Shown piece after piece: positions 1 through 13,100 of a DNA stretch of 64,000 bases. The notes under the pieces were generated by a model. That model made no database searches. It worked only from the letters and a program-made list of their open reading frames with translations, and was not told where the DNA came from. Position numbers and translations under genes: made by a program. The stretch is from Holothuria scabra. Its lineage: Eukaryota; Echinodermata; Holothuroidea; Aspidochirotida; Holothuriidae. Within the stretch, counting starts at the first letter, position 1, and each line of letters starts with the position of its first letter. The stretch lies in the NCBI GenBank assembly GCA_037179385.1, contig CM074195.1:8323787-8387786 (forward strand). The letters run 5' to 3'.

Positions 1-539
1 TTGGCTAATGAGTCTCAGAGGTGCTACAATTGGCTAATGAGTCTCAGAGGTGCTACAGTTGGCTAATGAGTCTCAGAGGTGCTACAGTTGGCTAATGAGT
101 CTCTGAGGTGCTACAGTTGGCTAATGAGTCTCAGAGGTGCTACAGTTGGCTAATGAGTCTCAGAAGTGCTACAGTTGGCTAATGAGTCTCAGAGGTGCTA
201 CAGTTGGCTAATGAGTCTCAGAGGTGCTACAGTTGGCTAATGAGTCTCAGAGGTGCTACAGTTGGCTAATGAGTCTCAGAGGTGCTACAGTTGGCTAATG
301 AGTCTCTGAGGTGCTACAGTTGGCTAATGAGTCTCAGAGGTGCTACAGTTGGCTAATGAGTCTCAGAGGTGCTACAGTTGGCTAATGAGTCTCAGAGGTG
401 CTACAGTTGGCTAATGAGTCTCAGAGGTGCTACAGTTGGCTAATGAGTCTCAGAGGTGCTACAGTTGGCTAATGAGTCTCAGAGGTGCTGCAGTTGGCTA
501 ATGAGTCTCAGAGGTGCTGCAGTTGGCTAATGAGTCTCT
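1..539. repeat. 29-bp minisatellite, about 18.5 copies, cut by the window edge
   Basis: Tandem copies of a 29-bp unit starting TGGCTAATGAGTCTCAGAGG, with few variants (TCTCTGAG at two units, CAGAAGTG at one, GCTGCAG in the last two). It lies in the NPHP4 intron following coding exon 20. No spacers are present, so it is not CRISPR-like. The array continues left of the window. Confidence 0.97.
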
Positions 540-1115
540 TTGCAACATGCTACTTTTTAAATTGTACTTGTACACTGTTTTCTGTTTAATCTCTTTAGGT
601 GAGCTGTCAGAGCTACACATGTGGTGAGGTTTAATGAAGATGCTTTTACCCTATGTTACCTTACCATAGCTGATAAAAATAAAATAAAAAGTCAGTTCAA
701 CTTAATTTCACCATAAATTTTGATGGAACTTTATCATCAACCAATTTTGTGAAATTTTGAAGCCACTTTAGTAATAACGACTTCTGTCTAGCTTTTTTAT
801 TCTTTCCATGATCTTTTAATCTGAAATGACTCACACCAAACATGACAGGGTTCTTCCTTTGGAAAGAAAATTTTTTAACCAATTATAAAAGGTATATACA
901 TCATTCCTACCTTGAGGTATCATATTTATAACCTTGTCATCACGAACACATGCAAGTATCATTGCAACTTTTACCAATTCCTTTTGCATCTGACAATCCT
1001 TCAAAAAATGTCAAACTGACCTTTGACCTACCCCAGAATTACCTCAGAGCTAATACTTCTATCAAAATATAAAATGTTTGCTCATATCATGACAACAGGC
1101 AATAGTTTCACTTAC
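540..1115. other. NPHP4 intron, no exon found
   Basis: Intronic DNA between the minisatellite and exon 20. It holds a DR1-type motif TGACCTTTGACCT at 1017-1029. A short splice-bounded open stretch near 924-1000 on the minus strand was considered and rejected. Nothing else is recognised. Confidence 0.7.
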
Positions 1116-1174
1116 CTCTGAATTTCTATTGTCTTCAAGTCTCTTGTTCTTTGTACCTTTTCTTCTTTCTTAAG
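1116..1174 (-). CDS. NPHP4: NPHP4 coding exon 20
   Basis: 59 nt, phase 0 in, phase 2 out; acceptor TTTTTTCCATCAG|CTT and donor CAGAG|GTAAGT. It encodes [20 protein letters not shown], matching human VRTQHLRDLQVIAAYRE in register. It is the last exon found. The next, expected to encode the start of the Ig/MSP-like C-terminal half, was not found in 1-1115 and should lie beyond the left edge. Confidence 0.88.
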
Positions 1175-4100
1175 CTGATGGAAAAAAGGAACGAAAACAA
1201 CTTTTAAGAAAAGTAGTGCAACTATTTCATTTCATTATTTGTTTTTCACATCGTAACCCATTTTTATACACATAATATATATACACATTAACTAATGTCA
1301 ATAAACTTGGTCTTTAATGACTTGAAGGATGTAGGACAACAAGCTACAATGAACCTGGCAAAGTGCTCAACTCCTTCAAGTGAAAAAGAAAAAGTTAAGT
1401 AACAAAAACTGAACAAGATACTTTAATTACTCCCTTCTCACCTGCCCCTCTCCCTACACATGACCACCAAAGCTTCATATCTCCTGCTACAGGCAAAACC
1501 TGAAACTCCTATAAGGCAAGGTTTGGTTGGTCTCCCCCTCCCAATAGGGCACAACTAAATGAGAAGTCCAAAGGCAGTTCAGTTATAATGCAATAATTAT
1601 TGTCATTTTTTAAATTAATACATATTTTTTAAGCCCTTCATTCCATGAAATTAGCAAACAACAGCCTGCGGTAATCACAAAGCCATTATAAGGAGGTGGG
1701 GGAAAGTGAGAAGGTGGGGCCACTTGCCAGGACCTTGAGAGGACACAGAATTTGAATATTACGCAGTCCTACAATAATACAATTTTAATGGATTTGTAAC
1801 ACCATATCTGATTTGTTTACATTTCATGTCCATTTTTGAAGCCATTTTTTACCATGATAATGGCAAACACAGGCCTGGAAGTGATCCCTAAATGGGCTAT
1901 GAGGTACAGGGATTAAGAAGTAGCCCTGAGACAGTCTTAAAAAATGGTCTGATAAAAAAGACTATCTCCCTTTTTGAGAGCACTCTTTATTACCATAAAA
2001 TTGTTGGTCTTATCCTTTCCTAAAGCTTCTCTGGCTGCCTTCATCCTGTTTAATTTACGCTGCCGTTTAGAGTCTAGTTGACTGGAATCACTTTGAGAGA
2101 ATCCGTTGGTTTTAGAGAAGAGAGATGTGGCTACCTCCTGGTCTACTTCTGCCATGTGGGAAGCTACAAAAGTCCTGTTCTGTGTCAAATAAGCTAACTG
2201 GGCACCTGAATGACAAACCAGTACAACAACATTAAATATATTTACAATAAACAGCCCTTTTTCCAAAGTCCCATTGACTCTCTGGTGAAGAGCCAATGGG
2301 CAAGCCAAATAAATTCTCCCAAGAGTTATGCTCCCTGAAAGGGCTACTTCCTCTTGGGACAACTTTGACTTACCATGACTCTTGAATGCCAGACCTCTAT
2401 ATCAAGAGGAGTCATGAGTGGTCCCACTCAGGACTGCAATCTTAGACAAAACTTGTTGGAAAACCCCCTTCATCCCCCTTACCATCCCCCCTTCCCATGA
2501 ACAATGTTTGGTTAGTTAGATGAGGTTTTATGGTTCAGTTTCTAACAAAATTGGTTTAAGTTGGGCGGGGCATTTTTTTTCCAGTTGTGACTCACTGGCT
2601 TGTTTTCCCTACTCCAAGCAACAAGCAAAATGGCAGTCGGTTCCATTTTTAATATCTTTGGCATGACCCAGCCAGTAGTCAAACTCCAGACCACAGTGTT
2701 GGGGGTAATAAGGTCAAAGGTCGATTCCTGATGCACCATTTTTGTTGAGAACCAACATTGTACAGAGGGAAGGGGGCCTGAGAGATGTCCTTGTGAATGG
2801 TAGATGGAACAAGGAGTTCCTAAATTGTGCACATCACTATGCAAGACATAATGGCCGGAGGCGCTCCAACAGTTTTGTCCATGATTGTCGCTGAACTGAA
2901 CAAGCAGTACACATGATTTGGGCCATGTAATTGTAATTGAATAAAAAATTGATTACTTTGTACTGTTATGATAAATAGTACATGCAACCCTTGATAATGA
3001 AAGAAAAAGATGTCTCTACAGACATGAGCACTGCCTGAAGGACACAAAAACAGAGGACCAGCTAACATCAAGAAGCTGTAATCAATGCGATTATTTCGTT
3101 TGGTCATGTGTCATCAATTTTTTGAATGAAACCATCACTTTATTTATTAGCAACTGAATAAACAAAGAACGTCAAATTATTTAAACTTGTAAGGGATCAG
3201 GAAGGAACAAGTTATGAAGGATCCTACTCTGAATTGTGGAAGAATACCATCACAATTCCCCTTACCCGTAGAGCTCAAGGGGTAAAAAGGTAGAAGTATG
3301 TATTTCTTGTTGATTATTTTTTAATTTCTGGGAGAATAACTCCTAACTTTATCTTTGGTTTGTAATAGTTCTATTCAAAACATCTTCCAGAGGTTCAGGT
3401 TAACTATACATGAGACAATTTCAAAATTTTGATGTTGATATGTAGCCAAATATTGACACCTTAATGTCCAGACAATAAATATTTCTAGATTTAATAAAGC
3501 TACTATGTTGAGAAATTTTCTTGACACTGTGTACCCAGCAAAAAGTTGGAAGGAGAGGTTCATTGAAGCAGGGATATTTTATTAGCTGTTTTGCGATATG
3601 TTTCATGTATCTTTCATCGGTAAAATGCTAATTTATATACATGTATTACTAATGTTGCAAAATGGATTATTTAACTTCAAGACATTGTATCACAATGCTG
3701 TTATACTTAGGGTACACACACATTCAAAGTGAAAAAATTCCATAACTTTACAATTACTTCCAAAGACTTTTACTGATATTTCATGGCCTTTAAACAATCA
3801 GGTCCCACAAAACAAACTGCCATTGTGCTAGCTGCTAAGCTTAGGCAATGGAGTATGTGGCTAGCTGCTAAGCTTAGGCAATGGAGTATGTGGCTAGCTG
3901 CTAAGCTTAGGCAATGGAGTATGTGGCTAGCTGCTAAGCTTAGGCAATGGAGTAGGGGAAGCTCACTGGTGAGCCAAAACTGAAAAAAGTTGTGACCAGC
4001 TAAACTTAAACCGAACGGTGGTCACTTAGCGTCATAAAACAACTGCCCCTCAAGCCCTGATTAAGAGTCAAAGTATGATTTGTTCAAACCTGAGTGTCTA

Positions 4101-7100
4101 CCACTGGATTTCAAACGACCCCCAAGGAAGGCACCACTTCCATCTTCCTGTATGACCACCTTCGGCGACTGAAATGGAAGTGTGGTTGCCTTGGTGACAG
4201 TTTTGTCTACAGGATGGCCAATATTGCTGAAACGAACATGAAGGCGCCCTCGAAGGAGATTGGTTACACCAACGGACCTCACACTGCCTCCTCTGGTCTG
4301 TACGGAAAGAAACAAAGGAAGAATTAATGGTCAGTCTGATCAGAAGGACAACTGATGGTTCTATCTGAGCTGTCAATGGTTACTGAAGAATTTCTCCGGG
4401 ACAATGTGTCCCTGTAAAATTCCTAGCTGGACAAATCAGACCATTTGTCATGAGATAATTTTAACACATAACAATTTCAAATTCATGGCAAGGGGGCAGA
4501 GGTTCAATCGTGACTATAAACAGCAACCCATGACACTTCTCACTCTTCACACTTTGATCAGTCATGACTACAAGTTTGGTGACCAAAGAAGCAAACCTGG
4601 CATCTATTTTTTTCTAAAACTGCCAATTTTTGGTATATCGGTGCCTTCTCATCATTTCTTTTCATTCTCAGTTACTTTCTGTTAAACCATTGTCTTTTGC
4701 CTCTGCAGGAAGGAAACTCAAACTTTCCACTCACCAAGTCTCCCGTCATAGCAGCTGCAGTGTCATTATACTCTGACGTGATGATATCCACTTCTGTAGA
4801 GACCTGAACCGCCTCTCTACCCGCTCTGAGTAAATACTGACAGAAATATCAGAAAGCAAATATTGATAAAACAAAAGTAAAGTTTGGGCCAGCATTTAGA
4901 AGAAATATTCAACAGGCCCTTGACTGCCAGAATAATAAATAGTGCACTCAGAGTTGTAAGCAAAGAAGAGGTCCATTTCCTAAAACTTTCTTATGCATAA
5001 CTGTAGATCTTTGGTATGATCCAACCAAGAATCAAACTCAAGACCTAACTTATTAACTCAAAAGCAAAGTTGACATGTCTTACAAGCTCTAGTATATATT
5101 TCATATCCTATGTTTTGGGCCAATAGCAAAGGCTTTGGAAGGTTTTCTTTATAGGCAAGCAGTTCCCAATAATGTGAAAGGTAGTAGGTTTAGCATCAAG
5201 AGTCTTCAAAAAATTTCATTCATAGTGTGGTGATCGTGAGTTAGGACAAGGCATACTTGAAATGACCATTTCTGAGTTTCTACTTTTGAATTTAAAATGG
5301 TTAGTTGATAGCCAGCTTCTGTAAAGTTGATTAGACCTTTAAAAAGAATAGTCCAGAGCCAAATTAATTTTTGATATATTAAAGAGGAACATATTCTAAG
5401 CATCCTGGTGAAATGTTTATTTATTTTCCGCATTGGGTTCTCAAGAAATCAGCAATTGAATGAAACAAATTTTCTACATGTCATGAACTTGAAGCAAACA
5501 GGCATGATGCCATGGATCCTTATTGTTGGCCAATGCTTTGGTTTTCTTTATAATTTACCACCATATTTATGCAACTTAACTCTGATCTATTGGTGCCATA
5601 AGTGTATCCTGAGCAATGGGATTTTAAATACTTTTCATGCAATAGGGGCAAGATATTAAACATCCCTAATCAATTCAAGGTCAAAGTGATAGGATGAAAA
5701 ATAAAGCCAACATTGGCCAACAATGTGAATCCATGACACCACACCTGCTTGCTTCAAGTTCACATTTACAGGAACTGTGTCAACTTCAATTGCTAATATC
5801 TCCAGAACCAAATGTAGGAAATAAATGAAACTTTTACCAGAATGCTTAGAATATGTTCATCTTTAACATATCAAACTTTAATTTGACTCAAGACTATTCT
5901 TTTAAACATCCCTAATCAATTCAACATCAAGGTAATAAGATGAAAAATAAAGAAAAATAAAACATTTGCCAACAATGTGAATCCATGACATCACACCTGC
6001 TTGCTTCAAGTTCACTTTTCATATAAAATGTGTCAACTTCAATTGCTAATATTTTGAAAACTGAACATGGGAAATGAATGAAACTTTCACCAGAATGCTT
6101 AGAATATGTTCATGTGTAACATATCAAACAGAAATTTGGCTTTGGATTATTCTTTGAAGAAGTCTAGTCTTTTCTCATATCTTTTGTTTCTAGCTATAGT
6201 GAAAAAGGATGACAAAATAATATAAGTGCAACACCTCTTACATGATTCATCCACCAAACACTGACATATTTTTGTAGCGTATGTAATCAGCAATTCAACT
6301 CATAAGTGCTTGTACATATGATATTCGAACACGTAGCACTCTCAGAGTGAAGCATCTGTCACATAAAACAAACAGAACAAAACAGAAGCATTTCAAGCAC
6401 TGAAGCATTCATGCAAATATTATGGAGTGTGAGTAAATTTACAGTGTATCTACCTTTAATTGAACTGCAGCTGAGCCAACAAGTAGCAATGAATCCCCAT
6501 CCCAGACGTCAATGTGTAAAGTTTGTAAAAACAGGTGACGAATAAATAAATGACCCTCACCAGGTTTTAGAAATTCTGGATCAAGTCGATAGCTGATCTG
6601 TTATGGAGATTCATGAAAAAGAACTTGAATGGCTTCACGGAAAAGATAGTATGGTATAACATTATGCAATAAAAATTGTCAGCGTATGCCCTTTAGTTCA
6701 TATAAAATCATTGTCCTTTGGTCAACATTTCAACAGAAAATTGGCTATCCATTGGGAAATCCCTAAGACAGTCCTGCTGATTCTTTAGAAATGCTAAAGT
6801 TTTCAGGAATGGGGAAGTCACACCCTAAGTTTTCCGGTGATGATAATTCCATTACTATGTATGTTGATTAAGTTCAGCTTCATTTCCGAATTCATGGAAA
6901 TTACATTCACTGTATTAAAAATTTTTGGTTGCCCATGAGAAGACCTTCTACCCAGTAGTCTTTAAAGATCCCAAGCAGTTAATATCTGTGGTAACTGGTG
7001 GCCCACTCCAGTGGTCCTCAGATGTCCTCTGTAGGATTAGTAGCTAGGAGTATATTAAGTTGGAAAATATTTTACAGCATGGAAAGAATGAAAAGTTGAC

Positions 7101-10100
7101 TTTTTCAAAATACGTGATCATTTCTCACCATCCATCCTGCAGATTCCTTCTTTGCTGATACTTCATCTTGTTTCATTTTTTTCAGGATAAGAGGCAAATT
7201 TTCAGATTCTTTATTATCTGGTTCAGCCAGTAACAATCTAAAATGAAACACAAAATATTGAAAACAGAAATGAGGAGTCTCTTTTATAAACATTGTTTCC
7301 TTCCTTAAGTAGTAATGTTGATTACCTAACTTGAGTTAAAAATATTACATTTAAAAATCAAAGTTATTCTCATCGTTTGTTCAACTGTGGTGACATCATT
7401 CATGACAATTCTCATAAGATATCACAAGACTGTCTGAGGATCTGTTGGGGAATCTGATGTCCCTTCAGGGACTGTAAAATTCTAACTTTAGGAGTATAAT
7501 ATAGTTTGTGGTTGCAGTAGGAGATAGCTTACCAGAGCTTTTTCTTAAAGAATTTCCTTCATTTGCAATGGACACCCTCCCCCCCCCCCTCCCAGGTGGG
7601 CTGGGAGATTGTTGAATACACCTATGGCATCTTCTGCCTGTCAAAAAATGAGACTAACAGACAGGACTTGCACCATGTTAACCTTGCATTTGAATCAGAA
7701 CTTGGACTTGAACCGTATTCGAAACCGGATTTTATCTTAAGCGTTTTATTTACTTGACACTTTTTATCACAATCCTATTGGTGTATCATTAAATTTCTTG
7801 TATCAAAGCTTTAAAGGTGTTCAACCTAAGGTACCTTGTAGCCATTTGACCATAGTTATGACTTGAAAAAGGACATTAACTTGAACAAGAAAGCTTCCAA
7901 ATATCTCACCTTTCTGTAGTGACAGCTGGGTATCTATAAAATTGGAACGTAAAGAAGACTGTCTTTGGAAAGTCTGTCCTTGTTATGTGGCTGGTTGAAG
8001 ACCTGGAAGACAAAAGTAACACGGTAAATGTTCTATGAGAGATGGATTTGCACTAGTCATCAAATCAGAATTTTTTGCAGGACAGATGATTGTAAATATC
8101 CGAATAGCATAAACTGTTTCAATAAATAGACTAGTGTAATATAAATAATAAAATTGTTAAATATTTAAACCTTTAGTGAGCCTCATAGTTAAACTCTACT
8201 TCATACTATTACTCTTCCTACAGTTATTCAGCAAATAATTCAGAAAATCTAATGATGAAACATTCTTTACCCTATACATGATTAACATTAGTTCATTCCA
8301 ATTAGAAGCTCTAGCATTGTCTACAGAGTGTTTTCAATGACATCATAGGCCCTGTCCCTTTCTAGATTGCCTGGCAAAAATGTAGCCTAGTTGTAAGTTA
8401 GATGAGATTTAACAGCTTAATTTCTAGCCAATTGGGCTAAGTAGGACTGGACACAGCCTTTCTTCCACTTGTGGCTAACTGGCTTTTTTCCCCCTATCCC
8501 AATGCTTATGCAAAGCACCAAGCACAATCAGAGTAGGTTCCATTTTTACAAGTTTTTGCTATGACCTGGCTTTGAGTCCAACTGCAGACCCCCAAATGAA
8601 AGTCGGATGTTCTAACCACTTGACCATATAGTCAGCAAAAACTGTAGTGTAATAAGTATGGCTAGCTGAGAACTAGCTGACAACCAAAGTGATAAAAAAA
8701 ATTTTTTTGTCAGTGGGCTTGGCTAACGATGTATGATGTCACATAACAGCACTCTACGCTAGGGTGTCAGGGGGTGAGTGGGTCTGTGGCAAATATGGGT
8801 TTGTATTTATTTCTATTTTGCATTTGTATTTTTACCTCTCTTTTTCCTTTTTTTAATTTTAATTACGACAACATGAATGGAAAATAAATCTACTACTCAT
8901 TTTTCTTCTGGATGTACGATGGCCAGCCAGGGAGCAATTTAATTTTTCCAGCATGTAGACTTGCCATACCTTTCAGGCAATTTGCCTTTCTAACAGTTAT
9001 AATTTAGGTCTTGGAAAGAGATAGCCTCTCTGATGTGTGAAATGGCTACATCATAGGAAAACTATCATCACGAGAACCACAAGAATTGCTGCCGCAATGA
9101 AGGGATTTGTCTCTGGGAAGATTTTGTTTCATTTCTTTTTGTTTATTGTTGAGCAGGGGTAACATTGTGATGTGCTTTTAATAAAGGCTTGCTTAGATAC
9201 TGTAGCATTTAAAATGCAAATACTATAGAACATATGCATATGATGTCACAATGCAAAATGCACACCCTCCCCTAAAGGAAAAAAAACCCAACACCAACAA
9301 ATGCAAAATGCTGATTGATCAACCAATCGGATACGTGCATAAGTAATGTACACACGTGGGGTGAACTATAATGCATGCTGTCCACAGCTCTACATGTCCT
9401 TCAGAAAGTTCAGGGGTACAGCCACATACACATGATAATTCCTCTAAAATAACATGGTGGTGACGTCCAGTGGCGTAGCCAAGGGTTCCCCCCCCCCATG
9501 ACCCAACCTTCAGTGCAAAAAATACCTAAACTAGCGGTTTTTTCTCTCTATCCTTAGACTTTTCCCTCACGGCGTGCCCCAAAAAACCTCCCATGACACC
9601 AAACCCCCCATGACACAGTCCTGGCTGAGCACCTGGTGACATCAATGCATAAGGTCTATTAATACTACTTTACAGATTTCCAGATGTTGGGTATATGCTG
9701 CTGAGATACCCTTTCGATCTCCTTAAAACAGAACATTTTGAGTCATTTCATTAAATCATTAATTTAACAGACAACCAAATGCATTAAAATTCCATTTTAA
9801 ATGCACGTCACATACCTGGATAATGCTAAAAACTGAATCACTATTTCATTACACTGTAACGAATCTGCTGCTTCTGTCCGAGGTTTAAATGCAATATGAT
9901 CTAAAACATCAACAACCTCTGGGGGTTCACCATGACGATTTAAGACACGAGGAAATCCAGCTTGGTACAAGAATGCGTATGCTGCACGGGACAGGCCTGG
10001 ACCACTGTAACACAAAGGAAATTAAACTTAAAAATACACTACCTGTAGGCCCTCCTATAAATATTAAATCAACCTGCTTAAATCATTATCAGCCTGGACT

Positions 10101-13100
10101 AATTCACATTGATCTTGCAATGTAATATTACTTTAATTGACATAACACCATTTAAATGATGCTAGAAAAGAACAGCAAGTTTTAGCCATCTCTAGTTGAC
10201 CGCTCTTAATCCAGAATCTATTACAAAACTTCCTGTTAAAGCATTGTGACTCCACTAAGGGTTTGAACCCCTTTTAAAACTGTTTGCACAATACAGCAAC
10301 TGCTTCAAGGTAAAGGGATTAACTGTTGCCAGGGCTCAATTTTCATGGTTGCCCGATTGTCCGGGACAACTAAAATTTCATATGGGCAACCAAAAGTTAA
10401 AGGTTGGTTGTCCGATGGACAACCATTTTTTTCTAGGACTGAAAGCAAATACTGCTGACTGATCAACTCTTTTGTGACTTTTTGCATTGTACCATATTTC
10501 AGATGTCAAGTGTTTCTGTCTGTCAAACATCACATCATTTTATTCTTCAAGACTATAAGTACATGAACACAATTTGTGTTTTGTTTCGCACAACCAAATT
10601 TTACTTGTGGACAGCTAAAATAAATGAAATGGTTGCTCGAAGGACAACTGTAAATTTTTCTGAAATTGGAGGCCTGGTTGCAATTATGGAGATTCCTCAG
10701 ATAAAATTAGCTGAAATGTCCTACTGAATTCTAGCAGCATGAAAGGTTTGTGACGACCTAAATGAAACAGCTTTTTTTTCACCTATTAACCCCTTCCCTA
10801 CACATGGTTTCACTGTGAAAGCATAATTTTCCAATACTACATAAGCGTGGTTTCACTGCAAAACAATAGCACTCAGCTGTGACCTGCAGTAGCTGCTTAT
10901 AAACCTATAGACAAATCCGATTAGCCTTTGTTTTTAGCGAATGTGAGCAGCTATTAGTGGGGTCCATCAGTCTTGAATCACCTTTATATATAGTCTACAT
11001 GAGTCTCAGACCTTCATATTCTGTGAAATTGAAGGAATTAAGATACACTGTAGTGTACAACCATCCATGATAACGGTAAGCAAGGAAATCGAAAGATTAA
11101 AAGGTTATGGATTCCAGTAATTGCCGACTGAAATCAGACCATCACTTGCTGTCCGGATTTGTCTATAGTGTGTTATCGTATCTTGGACATGGAATAGGCT
11201 TGAAGAGGAGATACTTTACACATATGTATCCGCTTAGGGTACAGAGAGGGCAAATATTGCGGCATTCGTACAAAAACTTTTTATTTCGCAGAACCCATAT
11301 ATACGTATTGTGTATATTTAATATGCCACATAGCTCAGTATGACCAGATGGACACCCTTCTATAAGGAAAGGGTTAAGATACCCAAGGCAGATATAAAAC
11401 TATTTGAGTATCTTCACCATTCTCAAAATACACCTTTATAGCCGAGATTTTTTATTTTAAGTATGCAAGAATTTGCATGATGCTGAGTGTTACTGAGGGT
11501 CTCAATTCATTATGTTTATAGGGCCAACACATATTAAACTAACATTCCAACAGCACTGACAGTCCTGGTTATCAGGCCTTTTGCTGATGGCTGCCATGCC
11601 CATAAGAAATGTTCTATGCTATAATATAGACATACAGCAAAATTTCTTACTTTGGCTACAACCCGTTTCAAGCTAATTTCAGGCTATGTGTTTTATTCTT
11701 TGTAATTTATCTGTAGAATACTTCACAGCTGGCTTCATGTTTAGTGTTTAATGCCAAAAATTCCAGCAAAGCCAACACAGCCACTCATATACTCAACCCT
11801 TTAGGGAATAAGAACATCACAAGTGTCCTTAATTGGAATAAAAAGTAACTAACCAGTTAGGGCAATACAAAACACACCTCGTGAGTCCCTCTTTCATGTA
11901 ACGAATTTGAATATTTTAGTTATGTTTATTCACAAGGTAATTGCCTAAAAAACAATATTTCTATTGATGTAAAAAAGATTCACATTTGATGAATTTTGAT
12001 GGGCATTAGGACTAAGTTCTATGGTTTTAACACTCGTTAGAGCAATTATGCAAATATTATGGCAGGCCCCATGCAAGGGATGAAATGGTCCAATTCTTTT
12101 CATAATTTGTGACCAAAGAAAGAGCTATGAATCAATTTTTATTTAGATTCTAAAGAATTGTGAACTAGTATTTTGTTACTTACTGGAAAGAAAAACAAAT
12201 CAGTACATACTAGCACAAGCCTACTATAAGGTTCGTACACATTCACAAAGACAAAATTACATGATTTTCAACAATGACCTTGACCGGTATTTCCAGGATC
12301 TTTCAAAACGGTCAGATCCCATATTTCCATCTTTTTACCCAAAAATAATGTATCTGAACATTCAGAAAATTAGAAAGATAAGTCCCTAAAATCCCTGTAC
12401 ATTTTCAGGACCTTCTGAAAAACTGCTTTTTTCACACTGATTTTTCAGGCCTAGAAATTTCAGTTTTTTCATGACTTTTCAGGATGTTCAGGATCTTTAC
12501 AATCCCTGTACTACAACTCAAACATCCCTCCCCCTGGTAGGTTGCAACATCTTGCACAGAAAGGGAAATAATGCACGGTACTTTCTCATATTCCTATGTC
12601 AATAATGTAAGATAAGTACCCACTCAGAGATGAGCCAACCGGTTTGCCTTACCTCTCCTGTGGTACCAAAGTGGGTATGATGGGGGCATGGACGGGGGCA
12701 AATGGAATTTCTTGGAGATGTTCTTGGTAGTAGGATTCTGGTGTGTCTTTCTCACTCTGTGAAATGAATAAAAGGATTGTCGTTTCAAATCAACAGAAGT
12801 TTTATTATTAGTATGAATAAAAATTTCAATCTTCAGTCTTAAACTGAAGAATTTTCAGGCTCTGCAAAACACAGGTTATATATATTTTTGCTGGGTTGAA
12901 ATATAAATCTCCTATATCTGAATGTAATATGATTCTCAAAATGAATCCCTGCCAATGCAAAGCTCCTATTACTATTGACACACAGGGTCTTCTATCTTCA
13001 GTCTTCAGTCACAACTCCAAAGACCCAAAAAAGCCAGCACACATGATGGATTTTTTACCCTATTAGATATTTCACCCGAATCCCCACCAAAAGTGAGGTT

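Noticed and set aside
1..539. CRISPR-like regular repeat
   Set aside because: Units are contiguous with no unique spacers, and the setting is an animal intron.
924..1000. Splice-bounded open stretch on the minus strand starting MQKELVKVAMILACVRDDK
   Set aside because: It does not fit the phase 2 left by NPHP4 exon 20 and has no similarity to the family. It lies next to a repeat-like DR1 motif. Judged incidental.
3783..3983. 66-codon ORF with repeating [11 protein letters not shown]
   Set aside because: Product of a 33-bp minisatellite in an intron; no splice sites, no family.
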